Shown here piece by piece: positions 52,100-60,274 of a stretch of 64,000 nucleotides of DNA. The stretch is from Halorubrum trapanicum (GTDB lineage Archaea > Halobacteriota > Halobacteria > Halobacteriales > Haloferacaceae). Numbering within the stretch: the stretch's first letter is position 1; each line of letters starts with the position of its first letter. Where the stretch lies: contig NZ_AP017569.1 in assembly GCF_002355655.1 (NCBI RefSeq), forward strand, positions 558,001-622,000, read 5' to 3'. A program made the position numbers and the translations under genes. Under the pieces are notes generated by a model, which did no database searches, was not told the DNA's origin, and saw only the letters and a list, made by a program, of their open reading frames with translations.

Positions 52100-52183
52100 C
52101 GGTGGGACTGGGATTCGAACCCAGGAAGCCGTGAGGCTACCTGCTTTCAAGGCAGGCGCAATGGGCCACTCTGCCATCCCACC
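52100..52183 (-). tRNA. tRNA-Ser (anticodon UGA)
   Basis: On the minus strand the 84-base sequence starts GGTGGGA and ends TCCCACC plus discriminator G. The anticodon stem-loop is CCTGC, loop CTTGAAA, GCAGG, with anticodon TGA. A long variable arm (GTAGCCTCACGGCTTC region) and the T-loop GGTTCGAATCCC confirm a class II serine tRNA. CCA is not encoded. The gap 51821-52099 between sod and this gene holds only promoter-like sequence for sod. Confidence 0.95.
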
Positions 52184-52261
52184 ACACGTCACCGCTCGGC
52201 GTCGGTCGACTAAGTGGTGTCGGATCCGACGAACTCGACCGCACCGCCCGGCACCGACCGA

Positions 52262-53017
52262 TCAGTCTCGAACCAGCCGCTGCTCCCCGTCTTCGACGAC
52301 CACGTCCAGTCCCTTCTCGTGGACGAACGCGGCCGTGTAGTCCGGCACCACGCGCTCGGCGGCGAACCGCGCCCGGAGGTTCGGCACCACGTCGAGCAGG
52401 TCCTCGCCGGTCTCCAGCGAGGGCGACGGCTCGACGAAGTCGACCGAGCGGTCAGCGTCGCGCCCGCGCTCCGCGAGCGTCGGCAGCGCGGGCGCCTCGA
52501 ACGCGCCGTCGAAGTCGATCGGCTCGGTGAAGCCCGCGTAGTACGCCCGGCCGTTCGACGAGGGCCCGAGGACGACCTCGGTCGTCCGCAGCTTCATCGC
52601 CGCGGAGTCGACGATCGTCCGCGAGAGCAGCGGCGCGGTGGGGGTGACGACCGCGACGGAGTCGGCGCCCTCCTCGCGCAGCAGGTGCGTGACGGTGTTG
52701 CCGGCGCGCGCGCCGAACGAGGAGCCGACCTGCCGCTCGAAGCGGACCTCGTCGGTGCCGCCGAGGGTGTCCGCGACCAGCGTCCGCAGCTCCGCCTCCG
52801 GGCTCGTCTCGGTCCGGTACTCGGCGGGGAGGTCCTCCTCGTCGGGATAGTTGACGAGGAGCTCGCCGCCCGAGCGCTCGACCGCGAGGACGGCGTCGCG
52901 GAACTGCGCCTCGTAGAGGTCGGCCGCCTCGGCGGGCGACAGCGGCGTCGACTCGGCGATCGCGGTTCCGACGAGCCCCTCGCGGGGCGGGTTCGCCAGC
53001 AGGGCGACGACGGTCAT
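52262..53017 (-). CDS. DUF2064-like glycosyltransferase-family protein
   Basis: The 251-residue protein follows the DUF2064 (TIGR04282) plan: a nucleotide-binding start MTVVALLANPPREGLVGTAI, then LSPAEAADLYEAQFRDAVLA, a central VAVVTPTAPLLSRTIVDSAA and VVLGPSSNGRAYYAGF, where bacterial members have GPxxDGGYY. The Asp-Gly-Gly is replaced by Asn-Gly-Arg, so sugar-nucleotide catalysis is doubtful. Function unknown; context (tRNA upstream, Idi downstream) does not explain it. Confidence 0.68.
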   Translation of the reverse strand: MTVVALLANPPREGLVGTAIAESTPLSPAEAADLYEAQFRDAVLAVERSGGELLVNYPDEEDLPAEYRTETSPEAELRTLVADTLGGTDEVRFERQVGSSFGARAGNTVTHLLREEGADSVAVVTPTAPLLSRTIVDSAAMKLRTTEVVLGPSSNGRAYYAGFTEPIDFDGAFEAPALPTLAERGRDADRSVDFVEPSPSLETGEDLLDVVPNLRARFAAERVVPDYTAAFVHEKGLDVVVEDGEQRLVRD

Positions 53018-53119
53018 ACCGGAACGCGGCGCGGGAGCGCCTTCAACTCGCTGCTTCGGTTCGGAGGGAGACCGACGGCGGCACGGACCTGCTCGGCCGG
53101 GGTGCGCCGGTTCGACCGC

Positions 53120-53734
53120 TCAGGAGAAGTCGCGCCGCATCGCGATCTCGAACCACGGGCAGAGGCGGAGCTGCCGGTACAGCGCGGGGTTCTCGTGGAG
53201 GTGGTCGTAGTCGGCCCACAGCATGCCGCCGATCTCCTCCTCGTCCGGGTCGAGCGAGGTGTCGTCGAGGGTGACCTTCAGCACCGCGCACACCTCCCAC
53301 TCGACGCCCTCGTTGGGGTAGTAGCGCTTGTACTCGAACTTGTCCGTCACGCGGAGGTCGTCGTACTGGTCCGGCGAGATGCCGAGCTCCTCTTCGAGGC
53401 GCTGCTCGGTGGCCTCCTCCTGGGACTGCCCCTCGACGGGGTGAGAGGCGACCGTGCCGTCCCAGTGGCCGTCCCACAGGCGCTTGGTCGGCGCGCGCTG
53501 GGCCAGCAGGATCCGGCCGTCGGTGTCGAAGACGAGGCAGGTGAACGCGCGGTGGCGGATCCCGTCGCCGGTGTGCGCGTCGAGCCGGTTCACCGTGCCC
53601 TGCGCGACGTCGTCGGGGTCGACGGCGATGACGTCCTGAAGCGCGTTCTCGTGGTCCGTGTCGCTCGCGTCGCCCGTCTCGCTCGCGCCGTCGCCGGCGG
53701 CGTCCCCCGGTGCGGCCGCGTCTTCGGAACTCAT
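53120..53734 (-). CDS. idi: isopentenyl-diphosphate delta-isomerase, type I-like (Nudix)
   Basis: The 204-residue protein has HRAFTCLVFDTDGRILLAQR, LWDGHWDGTVASHPVEGQSQ (residues 86-105), LEEELGI and EWEVCAVL with the metal Glu residues 146 and 148. It should isomerise IPP and DMAPP for archaeal lipid and carotenoid synthesis. The catalytic Cys67 of the E. coli enzyme aligns with Ala96, so chemistry may differ. The ATG at 53734 is chosen; upstream codons are not family sequence. Confidence 0.82.
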   Translation of the reverse strand: MSSEDAAAPGDAAGDGASETGDASDTDHENALQDVIAVDPDDVAQGTVNRLDAHTGDGIRHRAFTCLVFDTDGRILLAQRAPTKRLWDGHWDGTVASHPVEGQSQEEATEQRLEEELGISPDQYDDLRVTDKFEYKRYYPNEGVEWEVCAVLKVTLDDTSLDPDEEEIGGMLWADYDHLHENPALYRQLRLCPWFEIAMRRDFS

Positions 53735-53894
53735 GCGCGATACGTCGCGGACCAGGGCTAATAAGGGTTCGATACGGCGTCCGTTCACACCCCCGCCGAC
53801 GCTCCCGTCCGTCACCGCCGACGCTCCCGTTCGCGCGCCCCGACGGCGCGTCCGTTGGCGCCGGTCGCCGGTCCGCCCGCACCGCCCGTGCTTC

Positions 53895-53906
53895 GACGCT
53901 CTTAAC
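53895..53906 (+). promoter_or_regulatory. TATA box of the AAA ATPase gene
   Basis: CGACGCTCTTAAC ends about 25-30 bases before the ATG at 53932, as in neighbouring leaderless genes. The 197-base gap between idi and this gene otherwise holds only GC-rich sequence. Confidence 0.5.
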
Positions 53907-53931
53907 CGCGTCCCGGCGCTACTTCGCGCGG

Positions 53932-55407
53932 ATGAGTGACCCGGCGCTCGACGTCGTCGAGTTCGTGTTGACGACGCACTTCTACACGCAGGACCGCGAC
54001 CTCGACGAGAACGACCTGCCGCCCCGATTCCGGCAGGTGTTCTGGTCGGCCGACGCCGCCGACGACGCCCCCGGCGGCGTGGAGCGACCGCTCAAGGCGA
54101 CCGACGAGACCACCCGCACCGCCACCGGCGTCGAGCGGCCGTGGGACGCGGTCTCCGACCTCCTCTTCACCCAACGCACGGAGTTCTCCGGCGAGATCTC
54201 TCTGACCCAGCCGGCGATGGGGCTGGAGTGGTACCGCGACCGCGCGGGCGACGACCGGATCGCCGGGAACCCGACGCTCGTCGCCGCGATGGAGGCCGCG
54301 GAGGACCTGACGGCGCCGGTGACCCGCGAGGAGGCCCGAGACGACGTGCGGCCGGTCCAGGCCGACCGCGTCTGGATCGACGCGCTGCTCTCCGAGTACT
54401 TCGACGAGGACGAGGACGGCGAGATGCTCGACCTCGTCAACGTCCGCGCCCCCGAGGAGATCGAGACGACGCTGGCCGACCTCGTGCTGACCGGCGACCA
54501 AGAGGGCGAGATCCAGAAGATCGTCAAGGCGATCGAACACCGCGAGTACCTCGCGGAGATCGGCCTCCGCGAGATCGGCAAGCTGCTGTTCGTCGGCCCG
54601 CCCGGGACCGGGAAGACGACCGTGTCGCGCGCGCTCGCCCACGAGCTCGGGCTCCCGTTCGTCGAGGTGAAGCTCTCGATGATCACGAGCCAGTACCTCG
54701 GCGAGACGTCGAAGAACGTCGAGAAGAGCTTCGAGGTCGCGAAGCGGCTCTCGCCGTGTATCCTCTTCATCGACGAGTTCGACTCGGTGGCGAAGACCCG
54801 CCGCTCGGACGAGCACGCAGCCCTGAAGCGCGCGGTCAACACCCTGCTGAAGTCGATCGACGAGGTGTCGCTCGTGCGCGACGAGGTCCTCCTCATCGGC
54901 GCGACGAACCACCCGGACCAGCTCGACGCCGCCGCGTGGCGCCGGTTCGACGAGATCGTCAACTTCCCCAAGCCGGACCGCGACATGCGCGCGGACATCC
55001 TCCGCGTGGTGACCAAGGAGATGAAGATCGCCGACTTCGACCCCGAGGAGGTCGCCGACCGGACCAGCGGGCTCACCGGCTCCGACCTCCGGATGGTGCT
55101 CCGGGAGGCCGTCCTCGGCGCCCTCACCGAGGACCGGATGACGATCACGCAGGCGGACGTGATGGAGGCCGTCGAGGACTTCGAGGAGCGCGACAACCTC
55201 AAGAACATGGACATGATCGACGGGGAGGGCGCCGAGGTCCTCGGCGAGACGGGGTCGAACGACGCCCACGACCACGGCGAGGAAGGTGGTCACGACCACG
55301 GCGATCACGATCACAGCGACCACGACCACGGCGGAGAGGGTGGCCACGACGAGGACTCCCCGGACCCGACCCGCGGCGCCGAACCGCAGGGACGGACGCA
55401 GGACTGA
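53932..55407 (+). CDS. AAA-family ATPase with His-rich C-terminal tail
   Basis: The 491-residue protein has an N-terminal region of about 180 residues with no recognised domain (FVLTTHFYTQDRDLDENDLP, WDAVSDLLFTQRTEFSGEI), a classic AAA module (Walker A GPPGTGKTT 222-230, Walker B ILFIDEFD with Asp281-Glu282, LIGATNHPDQLD, AAWRRFDE) and a 50-residue tail with about a dozen His in HDHGDHDHSDHDHG. It could be a membrane-free remodelling enzyme; the tail may bind metal. No partner is coded nearby. Confidence 0.9.
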   Translation: MSDPALDVVEFVLTTHFYTQDRDLDENDLPPRFRQVFWSADAADDAPGGVERPLKATDETTRTATGVERPWDAVSDLLFTQRTEFSGEISLTQPAMGLEWYRDRAGDDRIAGNPTLVAAMEAAEDLTAPVTREEARDDVRPVQADRVWIDALLSEYFDEDEDGEMLDLVNVRAPEEIETTLADLVLTGDQEGEIQKIVKAIEHREYLAEIGLREIGKLLFVGPPGTGKTTVSRALAHELGLPFVEVKLSMITSQYLGETSKNVEKSFEVAKRLSPCILFIDEFDSVAKTRRSDEHAALKRAVNTLLKSIDEVSLVRDEVLLIGATNHPDQLDAAAWRRFDEIVNFPKPDRDMRADILRVVTKEMKIADFDPEEVADRTSGLTGSDLRMVLREAVLGALTEDRMTITQADVMEAVEDFEERDNLKNMDMIDGEGAEVLGETGSNDAHDHGEEGGHDHGDHDHSDHDHGGEGGHDEDSPDPTRGAEPQGRTQD

Positions 55408-55424
55408 GGCAAACGACCAAATTC

Positions 55425-55760
55425 CTCGACATCGATCGACACGAACACCGCCGAAGCCCCAGCCGCTCGGCAATACAGCTCTATTTATAAGCGGCCGATC
55501 GACACGAACACCGCCGAAGCCCCAGCCGCGAGGCGGGCGTACACTCGCTGTGGTCCTCGTCACTCGCTCCGCTCGTTCCTGCGGTCCTTGCGTCGTCTAC
55601 GCCCGCCTCGCGGCTGCCCCTTCGGATCCCACCCCGCACCGCTCCGCCCAGCACCTCACCCCTCCCCAGCCTCGTCAGTCGCCTCCGCTTCGCTCCGGCG
55701 ACTGACTCCCTCGCGCGGTGCTGCTCGGCCGCAAGGCGGCCTCGCAGGCACGCGCCACGG
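55425..55760 (-). repeat. dispersed structured repeat, copy D, inverted (candidate non-coding RNA)
   Basis: Read on the minus strand from 55760: GTGGCGCGTGCCTGCGAGG, hairpin 1 (55706-55697 with 55683-55674, 10 bp), GACGAGGCTGGGGAGG, GTGGGATCCGAAGGGG (ACTC-to-ATCC change), terminal stem (55616-55598 with 55541-55523, 19 bp perfect), then a decayed array of two units with a 63-base first spacing and one TTATAAAT box. It ends about 17 bases from the AAA ATPase stop. The 57-base periodicity is lost here. Confidence 0.8.
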
Positions 55761-55798
55761 TACCGCAGATCGGCTGTCTCTTTCTCTGTACCGACCGA

Positions 55799-56374
55799 TC
55801 ACCGTCGAACGCCCACGACCGTGTAGCCGAACCCGCGGTCGACGATCCGCGGGTCGAGCCCGGCGTCGTCCATCGCGGCCGCGAGATCAGCGGGCGCTCG
55901 GAACTGCGAGTCCATCCCGATCGCGTGTTCGCCGGCGACCAGCAGTCGCCCGAGCGGGTGGTCCGGATTAAAATCGCGGACGACGAGCGCGCCGCCGGGC
56001 GCGAGCACGCGCGCCACCTCCGCGAGCGCGGCGTCCTGGTCCGGGAGGTGGTGGAACGCGTCGACGACCGTCACCGCGTCGACGCTCGCGTCGCGGAACG
56101 GAAGCCGTCCCGCGTCGGCCGCGAGCCCCGCGAGCCCGCGGCCGCGACGCGCCCGCGAGAGCATCCCGACGGAGGCGTCGACGACCGTGATCTCCGGACC
56201 GGTCAGCGCGGCCGCCGCGCGCCCCGTGCCGCCGCCGACGTCGAGGAGGCGCTCGATCGGCCGCGCGGCGTGGTCGAGGCCGGCCGCCAGCGCCTCGCCG
56301 TCCGCCGGCGGCATCGCGAGGTCGTACAGCGGCGCCACCCGGTCGAAAAAGTCGACGTCCCCGACTCCGTACAT
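55799..56374 (-). CDS. class I SAM-dependent methyltransferase, UbiE/MenG-like
   Basis: The 191-residue protein has FFDRVAPLYDLAM, then motif I LLDVGGGTGRAAAAL, VVDASVGMLSRARRG, LPFRDASVDAVTVVDAFHHL and RVLAPGGALVVRDF. The pattern is that of UbiE/MenG-type quinone methyltransferases, although small-molecule specificity is not fixed. It is divergent from the acetyltransferase gene. Initiation at 56374 gives MYGVGDVDFFDRV. Confidence 0.85.
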   Translation of the reverse strand: MYGVGDVDFFDRVAPLYDLAMPPADGEALAAGLDHAARPIERLLDVGGGTGRAAAALTGPEITVVDASVGMLSRARRGRGLAGLAADAGRLPFRDASVDAVTVVDAFHHLPDQDAALAEVARVLAPGGALVVRDFNPDHPLGRLLVAGEHAIGMDSQFRAPADLAAAMDDAGLDPRIVDRGFGYTVVGVRR

Positions 56375-56444
56375 GGAGGAGACGAGCGCCGCGAGCGATA
56401 AAGAGCCACCGCCCTATTTACCTTCTCGCCGACGTACGCCGCCC

Positions 56445-57083
56445 ATGGAGTACGCGCTCGTGTGTCCGCCCGACGAGGGGGAGACCCTCCGCCTCGACTA
56501 CCGGGCGTTCGCGTACGCCGGCAAGTTCGTCGTCGGCGCGCCGGGGAAGTCGGTGATCCGGACGCCGGACGGGCGCCCGGCCGCGCCGGACTGGGAGCCG
56601 GCCGAGCCGCTGCCGGACACGGTCGACCCCGACGCGTTCGACGAGGACGTGATCGCGGCCGTCTCCTTCTCGCCCGACCGGACCGACCCGGCCTGCTGTC
56701 GGCTGCGGTACGTCACGGTCCACGCCGCGCGGCGCGGGGAGGGGATCGGCCCGCGGCTGATCGGCGAGACGGTCGCCGACCTCGCCGTCGCGGGCTTCGA
56801 GCGCGTGAAGATCGCCGTGAACAACCCGTTCGCGTACGAGGCGTGCCACAAGTGCGGCTTCGCGTACACCGGCGAGCGCACGGGGATCGCCGAGCTCGAA
56901 CTGGAGCGCCCCGCGGCGACGCCCGCCGACGCGGACCCGGAGCGGTACCGCGAGGGACTGGCGGCGTTCCGCGAGACCGACGGGGAACTGAGCCGGGCGG
57001 AGCGCCGCTTCGTCGCCGAGCGGCTGGAGCGCGGGCCGCCGTCGGTCGGCGACGCGGCGGGGAGCGAAGACGGGTCCGGTTGA
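56445..57083 (+). CDS. GNAT-family N-acetyltransferase
   Basis: The 212-residue protein has a variable N-terminal third (LRLDYRAFAYAGKFVVGAPG), then the GNAT acetyl-CoA motif YVTVHAARRGEGIGPRLIGE, which carries the R/QxxGxG/A-like RGEGIG, and the C-terminal PFAYEACHKCGFAYTGERTG with a Cys pair. It acetylates an unidentified amine. An AT-rich CCTATTTACC at 56414-56423 lies about 25 bases upstream. The TspO-like gene faces it, only five bases away at the stop. Confidence 0.85.
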   Translation: MEYALVCPPDEGETLRLDYRAFAYAGKFVVGAPGKSVIRTPDGRPAAPDWEPAEPLPDTVDPDAFDEDVIAAVSFSPDRTDPACCRLRYVTVHAARRGEGIGPRLIGETVADLAVAGFERVKIAVNNPFAYEACHKCGFAYTGERTGIAELELERPAATPADADPERYREGLAAFRETDGELSRAERRFVAERLERGPPSVGDAAGSEDGSG

Positions 57084-57088
57084 GCCGC

Positions 57089-57601
57089 TTAGTTGAGCGT
57101 CCAGATCGCGTAGTTGAGCGCGGTCGCGAAGCAGACCCACGCGAGGTAGGGGACGAGCAGCGCCGCGGCGCGGCGGTCGACGCGGTCGAAGGCCCGGATC
57201 GTCGCGACGACCAAGGGGAGGAGGACGACGAGGACGGCGAGCCCGAGGTCGGGGCGTTCGAGCCCCCAGAAGACCGGCGACCACGCGACGTTGACGGCGA
57301 GCTGAACGCCGAACAGCGCGAGCGCGGTCCGGACGCGTCCCGCCGACGCTCCCCCGTCGCGGCCGGCGAGGTAGACGAGGGCGGCCGCCGCACCGAGTAA
57401 CGCGTACAGGATCGGCCAGACGACGCCGAACGCCCACCCCGGCGGGTAGAAGGAGGGCAGTTCCAGCGACGCGAACCAGGCGCTCTGGGTGGTCGTGAAG
57501 GGGACGCCGAGCGCGCCGATCAGGTTGACCGCGATCGCCGCGCCGGCGATGAGGAGGGCGTCCCGGCGGTCGAGGAGTCGGGAGGTCGCGGTCGTCGCCA
57601 T
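57089..57601 (-). CDS. TspO/MBR-family membrane protein
   Basis: The 170-residue protein has five hydrophobic helices, an N-terminal IGALGVPFTTTQSAWFASLE, the family LPSFYPPGWAFGVVWPILYA and VNVAWSPVFWGLERP, matching TspO/CrtK. It binds porphyrins or sterol-like ligands in other organisms; in haloarchaea carotenoid or light-related roles are possible. The stop lies next to the acetyltransferase stop, converging. Start at 57601 is preferred by family length. Confidence 0.93.
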   Translation of the reverse strand: MATTATSRLLDRRDALLIAGAAIAVNLIGALGVPFTTTQSAWFASLELPSFYPPGWAFGVVWPILYALLGAAAALVYLAGRDGGASAGRVRTALALFGVQLAVNVAWSPVFWGLERPDLGLAVLVVLLPLVVATIRAFDRVDRRAAALLVPYLAWVCFATALNYAIWTLN

Positions 57602-57634
57602 GGGTCTCGTTCGCGAGGAGCGGTGTTAAATCCG

Positions 57635-58651
57635 TCAGATCGCGTCGTAGTCCTCGCGGAACGTCTCCAGCGTGGCCGCGAGCACGCCGATCACGATGGG
57701 GCCGACGAAGAGGCCGGTGAACCCGACCGAGTAGATGCCGCCGAACACGCCCAGCAGGATGATTGCCGGGTTCAGGTGCGCCTGCTGGTCGATGACGAGC
57801 GGGCGGGCGTAGTTATCGACCATCGCGATCACCGCCACGCCGTAGACGGCGAGGAAGATCCCGGCGGTCACCTGGTCGACGACCACGAGGTACGCGGCCG
57901 CCGGCCCCCACACGAAGAAGGCGCCGATGAGCGGCAACAGCGCCAACACCGCCATCACGAACGTCCAGAACACCACGTTCGGGATCCCGGCGGCCCACAG
58001 CCCGAACCCCGCGACCAGCGCCTGGAGGAGCGCGACCGAGATGTGGCCGATGACGACGCCGCGGGTCATCACGTCGACGCGGTCGACGAGGTCGGCGGTC
58101 ACGTCGGACGGCAGCGGGCTCGTCGCCCGGATCCACTCGACGAACGCCGGCCCGTCGATGAGCGTGTAGTACACCAGAAACAGCGCGAGCGACAGCCCGA
58201 CCGACGCCCGGATCGCCGTGTTCAACACGCCGCTGAACCCGCCGAAAAGCGTCTGCACGAGGATCTCGCCGGCGGTCTGGAGGAGGTCGCCGACCTCCGG
58301 GTCCTGTCCCGTGATCGCCGCGATCTCGGCCTCGATGGCGGCGACGTCTATCCCCGTTTCGCCGGCCGCGATCGCGGTGAGGTCGCGGACGAACACCCAC
58401 GTGATGTACGCGAGCGGGAGGATGACGGCGACGATCGAAGAGAGGATGAGGATCAGCGCCGACAGCATCTGGCCGAACCGGTTCGAGACGCGCTTCCGGA
58501 GCCAGCGGGTGAGCCGCCGGTGGAACGGGTAGAGGATGAAGGCGAGGATCGCCGAGGCGATCACGTACTCGACGAACGGCAGGATGACGAAGAGAGTCAG
58601 AAGCGCCACCGACCCCATGAGGAGGAGCAGGAACGATTGCCCGCGGTTCAT
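57635..58651 (-). CDS. AI-2E family transporter (YdiK/PerM-type permease)
   Basis: The 338-residue protein has about eight membrane helices: VALLTLFVILPFVEYVIASA, FHRRLTRWLRKRVSNRFGQM, VILPLAYITWVFVRDL, a soluble loop, then ALVAGFGLWAAGIPNVVFWT, LALLPLIGAFFVWGPAAAYL and FVGPIVIGVLAATLE. These are the marks of the AI-2E/PerM family, whose actual substrates are unknown. The ATG at 58651 (MNRGQSFLLLL) is chosen over one 15 codons upstream. It follows the TspO gene region on the same strand. Confidence 0.9.
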   Translation of the reverse strand: MNRGQSFLLLLMGSVALLTLFVILPFVEYVIASAILAFILYPFHRRLTRWLRKRVSNRFGQMLSALILILSSIVAVILPLAYITWVFVRDLTAIAAGETGIDVAAIEAEIAAITGQDPEVGDLLQTAGEILVQTLFGGFSGVLNTAIRASVGLSLALFLVYYTLIDGPAFVEWIRATSPLPSDVTADLVDRVDVMTRGVVIGHISVALLQALVAGFGLWAAGIPNVVFWTFVMAVLALLPLIGAFFVWGPAAAYLVVVDQVTAGIFLAVYGVAVIAMVDNYARPLVIDQQAHLNPAIILLGVFGGIYSVGFTGLFVGPIVIGVLAATLETFREDYDAI

Positions 58652-58758
58652 GGGTCCCCGTCTCCCCGGCGGAGTATAAAGTGGGCGGCGGGCCACCCTA
58701 ATCGCCGACGCGGCTGCCGGACGCAGACTGAGATGTATTTAAAAAGCGTCGACCGCGC

Positions 58759-59355
58759 TCAGGCGCTCGCCTCGTCCTCGTCGAGGCCGGGCGCGGTCGC
58801 GGCGTCGACCTCGTCCGGCTCCTCCGTGTCGCCGCCGACGACCGTCTCCCCGTCGTCGGTCTCGACGTACACGTCGTCCGCGAAGCCGGCCAGCGCGTTC
58901 TCGTACTCGGGCTCGTCGAGCTTCGCGGGCGTCTCCGGCGCCTCGACGATCCCCTCCGGCGGGCGGAACTCGCCCAGCGGGTCGTCGATCGTGATCCCGT
59001 GTTCCGAGAAGAACGACTCGTACCGGCGGTAGTGCGCCTCTAACTCGTCGCCCGGGATCTCCATCATCTCCGTCCACCCGTGGTTGAAGAAGTCGAAGTT
59101 CGCCTGGACGTGGGTGATCTCGCGGGCCTCGGCCTCCGGGAAGCCGGCCTCTAGGGCGGCGACGTAGGTGTCCATCGTCGCGTCGAAGAAGCTGTCGAGG
59201 TGGTCGCGGCGCTCCTCGCGCCGGTCCTCGTCCGCCTTGTTGAGGAAGATGCTCGTGTGGAGGTCGACGAGCTTGTCGTTGGCGACGTCGCCGACCACCG
59301 GCGTGGTCAACGCCTTCTTGGCGGCCCAGTGGCGGATGTTCTGCCGGATTTTCAT
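58759..59355 (-). CDS. conserved haloarchaeal protein, DUF6149-like
   Basis: The 198-residue protein begins MKIRQNIRHWAAKKALTTPV and is mostly alpha-helical: DKLVDLHTSIFLNKADEDRR, RRDHLDSFFDATMDTYVAAL, AREITHVQANFDFFNHGWTE, with a C-terminal acidic tail. It carries no recognised motif; I am fairly sure it is a haloarchaea-specific family. It stands alone between the permease gene and the DUF1684 gene, with divergent promoter DNA upstream at 59356-59552. Confidence 0.75.
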   Translation of the reverse strand: MKIRQNIRHWAAKKALTTPVVGDVANDKLVDLHTSIFLNKADEDRREERRDHLDSFFDATMDTYVAALEAGFPEAEAREITHVQANFDFFNHGWTEMMEIPGDELEAHYRRYESFFSEHGITIDDPLGEFRPPEGIVEAPETPAKLDEPEYENALAGFADDVYVETDDGETVVGGDTEEPDEVDAATAPGLDEDEASA

Positions 59356-59552
59356 ACGCGCTGTTGGGCCGGGACGCTCTTGAATGTGTGGCGTCGGGAC
59401 CGCGGCGCCCGTACGCGCTCCCGCCGCGAGCGGGCGGCGCGTGTGCTCGTGCGAGATGGTTCCGTCGGGATCGTGTTCGTGTCGGGACCGTGTGCGACGC
59501 CGACCGCACCGCGGAACTGTTATTGCGCTCAACGAACAATATTGTGGTAGCC

Positions 59553-60131
59553 ATGGAACCGAAAGAGGCGGACGACGACTGGGCGGCGCAGGTGGAGGCG
59601 CAGCGGGAGGCGAAGATCGAGCAGTTCCGTGACTCGGCGCGGTCGCCGCTGCCGGCCTCGATGCGGGGCGACGCGTTCCCCGGGCTGGCGTACTTCGACC
59701 CTGACCCGGCGTACCGGTTCGAGCTTCCGATCCACGAGCACGACGAGAAAGAGACCGTGACCGTCGAGACGACCGCCGACGGCGAGCAGACGTACCGCCG
59801 GTGGGGGGAGTTCCGGTTCGAGGTCGACGGCGAGGCGGCGACGGTTCAGGCGTACCGCCCGGCCGACGGCGCGGACCGCTTCTGGGTGCCGTTCCGCGAC
59901 GCGACCAGCGGCGAGGCGACGTACGGCGCGGGCCGATACCTCGACTTGGAGCCCGACCGGGACCGCGTCGACGGCGAGTGGATCGTGGACTTCAATCACG
60001 CGTACAACCCGACCTGCGCGTACAACCACGCGTACGAGTGCCCGCTCGTTCCGACGGAGAACTGGCTCGACGTCGCGATCGAGGCGGGCGAGAAGGACTT
60101 CCCGGCGGAGCCGGCGGGCGCGGACCACTGA
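59553..60131 (+). CDS. DUF1684 domain protein
   Basis: The 192-residue protein begins MEPKEADDDWAAQVEAQREA and has LPASMRGDAFPGLAYFDPDP, TYRRWGEFRFEVDGEAATVQ, FWVPFRDATSGEATYGAGRY, then DFNHAYNPTCAYNHAYECPL and PTENWLDVAIEAGEKDF. The Asn-His-Ala-Tyr-Asn-Pro-x-Cys cluster with conserved aromatic residues is the family signature; function unknown, possibly enzymatic. It is preceded by the AT-rich AACAATATTGT (59536-59546), a palindrome possible for a repressor. Confidence 0.85.
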   Translation: MEPKEADDDWAAQVEAQREAKIEQFRDSARSPLPASMRGDAFPGLAYFDPDPAYRFELPIHEHDEKETVTVETTADGEQTYRRWGEFRFEVDGEAATVQAYRPADGADRFWVPFRDATSGEATYGAGRYLDLEPDRDRVDGEWIVDFNHAYNPTCAYNHAYECPLVPTENWLDVAIEAGEKDFPAEPAGADH

Positions 60132-60274
60132 CCGGGCACGGACCACTGACCGGACGGGAGAATTCCACCGCGCGGGGCGGATCGGAGCCCGATCCTCGAC
60201 GCGGGTGAGGGGAGTTCTCACGCCCCGAGACGCGGATGACAACCCACATTAACCATGAATCCGAACGGCCGGCT

